Shown one piece after another: positions 6,301-6,400 of a stretch of 6,400 bases of DNA. Position 1 is the stretch's first letter. Each line of letters starts with the position of its first letter. Location: NCBI GenBank assembly GCA_001828295.1, contig MHYI01000184.1, positions 1 through 6,400 on the forward strand, written 5' to 3'. This DNA is from Planctomycetes bacterium RBG_16_41_13 (lineage in GTDB: Bacteria > Planctomycetota > Brocadiia > Brocadiales > Brocadiaceae). The notes under the pieces were generated by a model. The model saw nothing but the letters and a program-made list of their open reading frames with translations, did not search any database and was not told the origin of the DNA. A program made the translations under genes and the position numbers.

Positions 6301-6400
6301 AGATATTGCAAGCATGATAAGGTCGTTCCGGTATGCGACCCATGCCGCTCTTTCAAAATATACCCCAATAAAACCGGAAGATATTCCTGTATTGGAACAC
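3308..6400 (+). CDS. treS: Trehalose synthase-maltokinase fusion (partial at right edge)
   Basis: Open for 1031 codons to the window end. Residues 1 to about 550 are a GH13 trehalose synthase: WYKDVIIYELHVRAF at the start, then ELVLNHTSD, GFRLDAV with the nucleophile D210, LLAEANQW with acid/base E252, and FLRNHDEL with H317 and D318. GTPIIYYGDEIGMGD and NGVRTPMQW are further TreS signatures. The enzyme interconverts trehalose and maltose in the cytoplasm. From about residue 560 a maltokinase (Mak/Pep2-type) domain follows: LIFKLYRR with the likely ATP-binding K747 and E761, the catalytic loop HGDYHLGQ (D961), and IIDFEGE (D978) for metal binding. It makes maltose-1-phosphate. Fused proteins are usually around 1100 residues, so perhaps 60-100 are missing. 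No frameshift or stop is seen and all key residues are present. A branching enzyme or glgE gene often follows. Confidence 0.96.
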   Translation, partial: MPYEEASLPDDPIWYKDVIIYELHVRAFYDSNADGVGDFKGLIEKLDYIENLGVTAIWLLPFYPSPLKDDGYDIANYFGVHPDYGLLRDFKEFIKEAHGRGIRVITELVLNHTSDRHPWFQLARKAKPGSAMRNFYVWSDTPEMYKEARIIFKDFEASNWTWDTEAKAYYWHRFFSHQPDLNYNNPLVRKKIMRVINYWLDMGVDGFRLDAVSYLFEKEGTNCEGLPETHTFLKELRSYIDSKFKNKMLLAEANQWPEDAIAYFGNRDECNMAFHFPLMPRLFMAMWMEDRFPIVDILEQTPSMPDTCQWAFFLRNHDELTLEMVSDEEKDYMYRVYAKDYVARINLGIRRRLAPLLGNNRRKVEIMNILLFSLPGTPIIYYGDEIGMGDNYHLGDRNGVRTPMQWNVDRNGGFSRANPQKLYLPLILDPEFHYESINVENQEKNQASLLWWMRRVIAMRKRFKAFGRGTIEFLLPDNPKVLAFTRQYKEEIVLVVINLSRFSQAVELDLSKFSGYLPVEIFSGNKFPVIKEVPYLLTLGHYDYFWFALKKEEAVRFGKIRTIPEISGIWKTIFTGKTKEIFEREILPSYIKTCKYFDGKFQDMREVKIIENIKIKEDGCHTQILLLEVKYAAGLSDIYLLPLSFAPGDKAESIVIENPYAVVAHLRHGNVEGIIYDSINDEEFRKHFLLILAKKHSIRGLYGELITYTGKYFKKYKLQELSMVKSQVLKAEQNNSSILYGKELIFKLYRRLDEGINPELEICRYLTETLSFSHTPPLVGAVEYRRHGYEPITLGMLQTFIPNEGDAWTYTLDWLGRYFGRILARKNELQEKPTVPSFLFESAFQDIPELFQELIGGVYLEMISLLGKRTAELHLAMSSEIEDVSFAPESFSVSYQRSLYQSMQSLTKRVFSLLRKNVKNLPDNLKGLANEMLNREKEIMDRFRGILKKKISAMKIRIHGDYHLGQVLYTGNDFFIIDFEGELARTLSDRRLKRSPLRDIASMIRSFRYATHAALSKYTPIKPEDIPVLEH

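Noticed and set aside
5939..6343. 134-codon minus-strand ORF inside the maltokinase region
   Set aside because: It lies antisense to the intact kinase catalytic loop; its content is low-complexity and shows no family features.
1..6400. CRISPR array, tRNA or rRNA genes
   Set aside because: No regularly spaced repeats of CRISPR length and no tRNA- or rRNA-like sequence were seen on either strand.

Overview
The window reads as a chromosomal segment of a bacterium with moderate to low GC. The trehalose/glycogen genes use many ATA, AGA and AGG codons. A DUF3786-type gene suggests an anaerobe or a relative of one (Desulfobacterota, Nitrospirota or Planctomycetota-like). This is a guess from gene content, not a placement.

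Layout. (1) Bases 1-204, plus strand: the last 67 codons of a gene whose end matches malto-oligosyltrehalose trehalohydrolase (TreZ). (2) Bases about 290-2905, all minus strand: an accessory patch of mostly broken genes. In minus-strand reading order, from right to left, these are a frameshifted and internally deleted type III (Mod-like) DNA methyltransferase remnant; an apparently intact HepT/MntA (HEPN/minimal nucleotidyltransferase) toxin-antitoxin pair joined by ATGA overlaps; an unrecognised small ORF; a 34-nt scrap of a second mntA; an intact DUF3786 gene lying between inverted repeats; and the C-terminal half of an isochorismatase-family hydrolase. (3) Bases 2906-3307: an AT-rich intergenic region, then short tandem heptads and a perfect 12-nt palindrome just before a good ribosome binding site. 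(4) Bases 3308-6400, plus strand: a trehalose synthase-maltokinase fusion (TreS-Mak), open at the right edge.

How the genes work together. TreZ releases trehalose from maltooligosyl-trehalose. TreS interconverts trehalose and maltose. The fused maltokinase makes maltose-1-phosphate, the donor for GlgE-type alpha-glucan synthesis. The two plus-strand genes therefore belong to one carbon-storage/osmolyte pathway, and the minus-strand patch appears to have landed between them. Within the patch, the methyltransferase is dead but its ribosome binding site and translationally coupled 3' end are kept, and the TA pair may be expressed from its leader.

The least explained structure is around the DUF3786 gene. 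A 26-nt inverted repeat has its inner ends 2 nt beyond the stop codon and 21 nt before an internal ATG. The left arm is split by a 146-nt insertion that starts with two tandem hairpins. The outer arm ends match the simple-site consensus of integron attC sites, but the arrangement is not that of a normal cassette. All identifications come from reading the sequence; no database search was possible.
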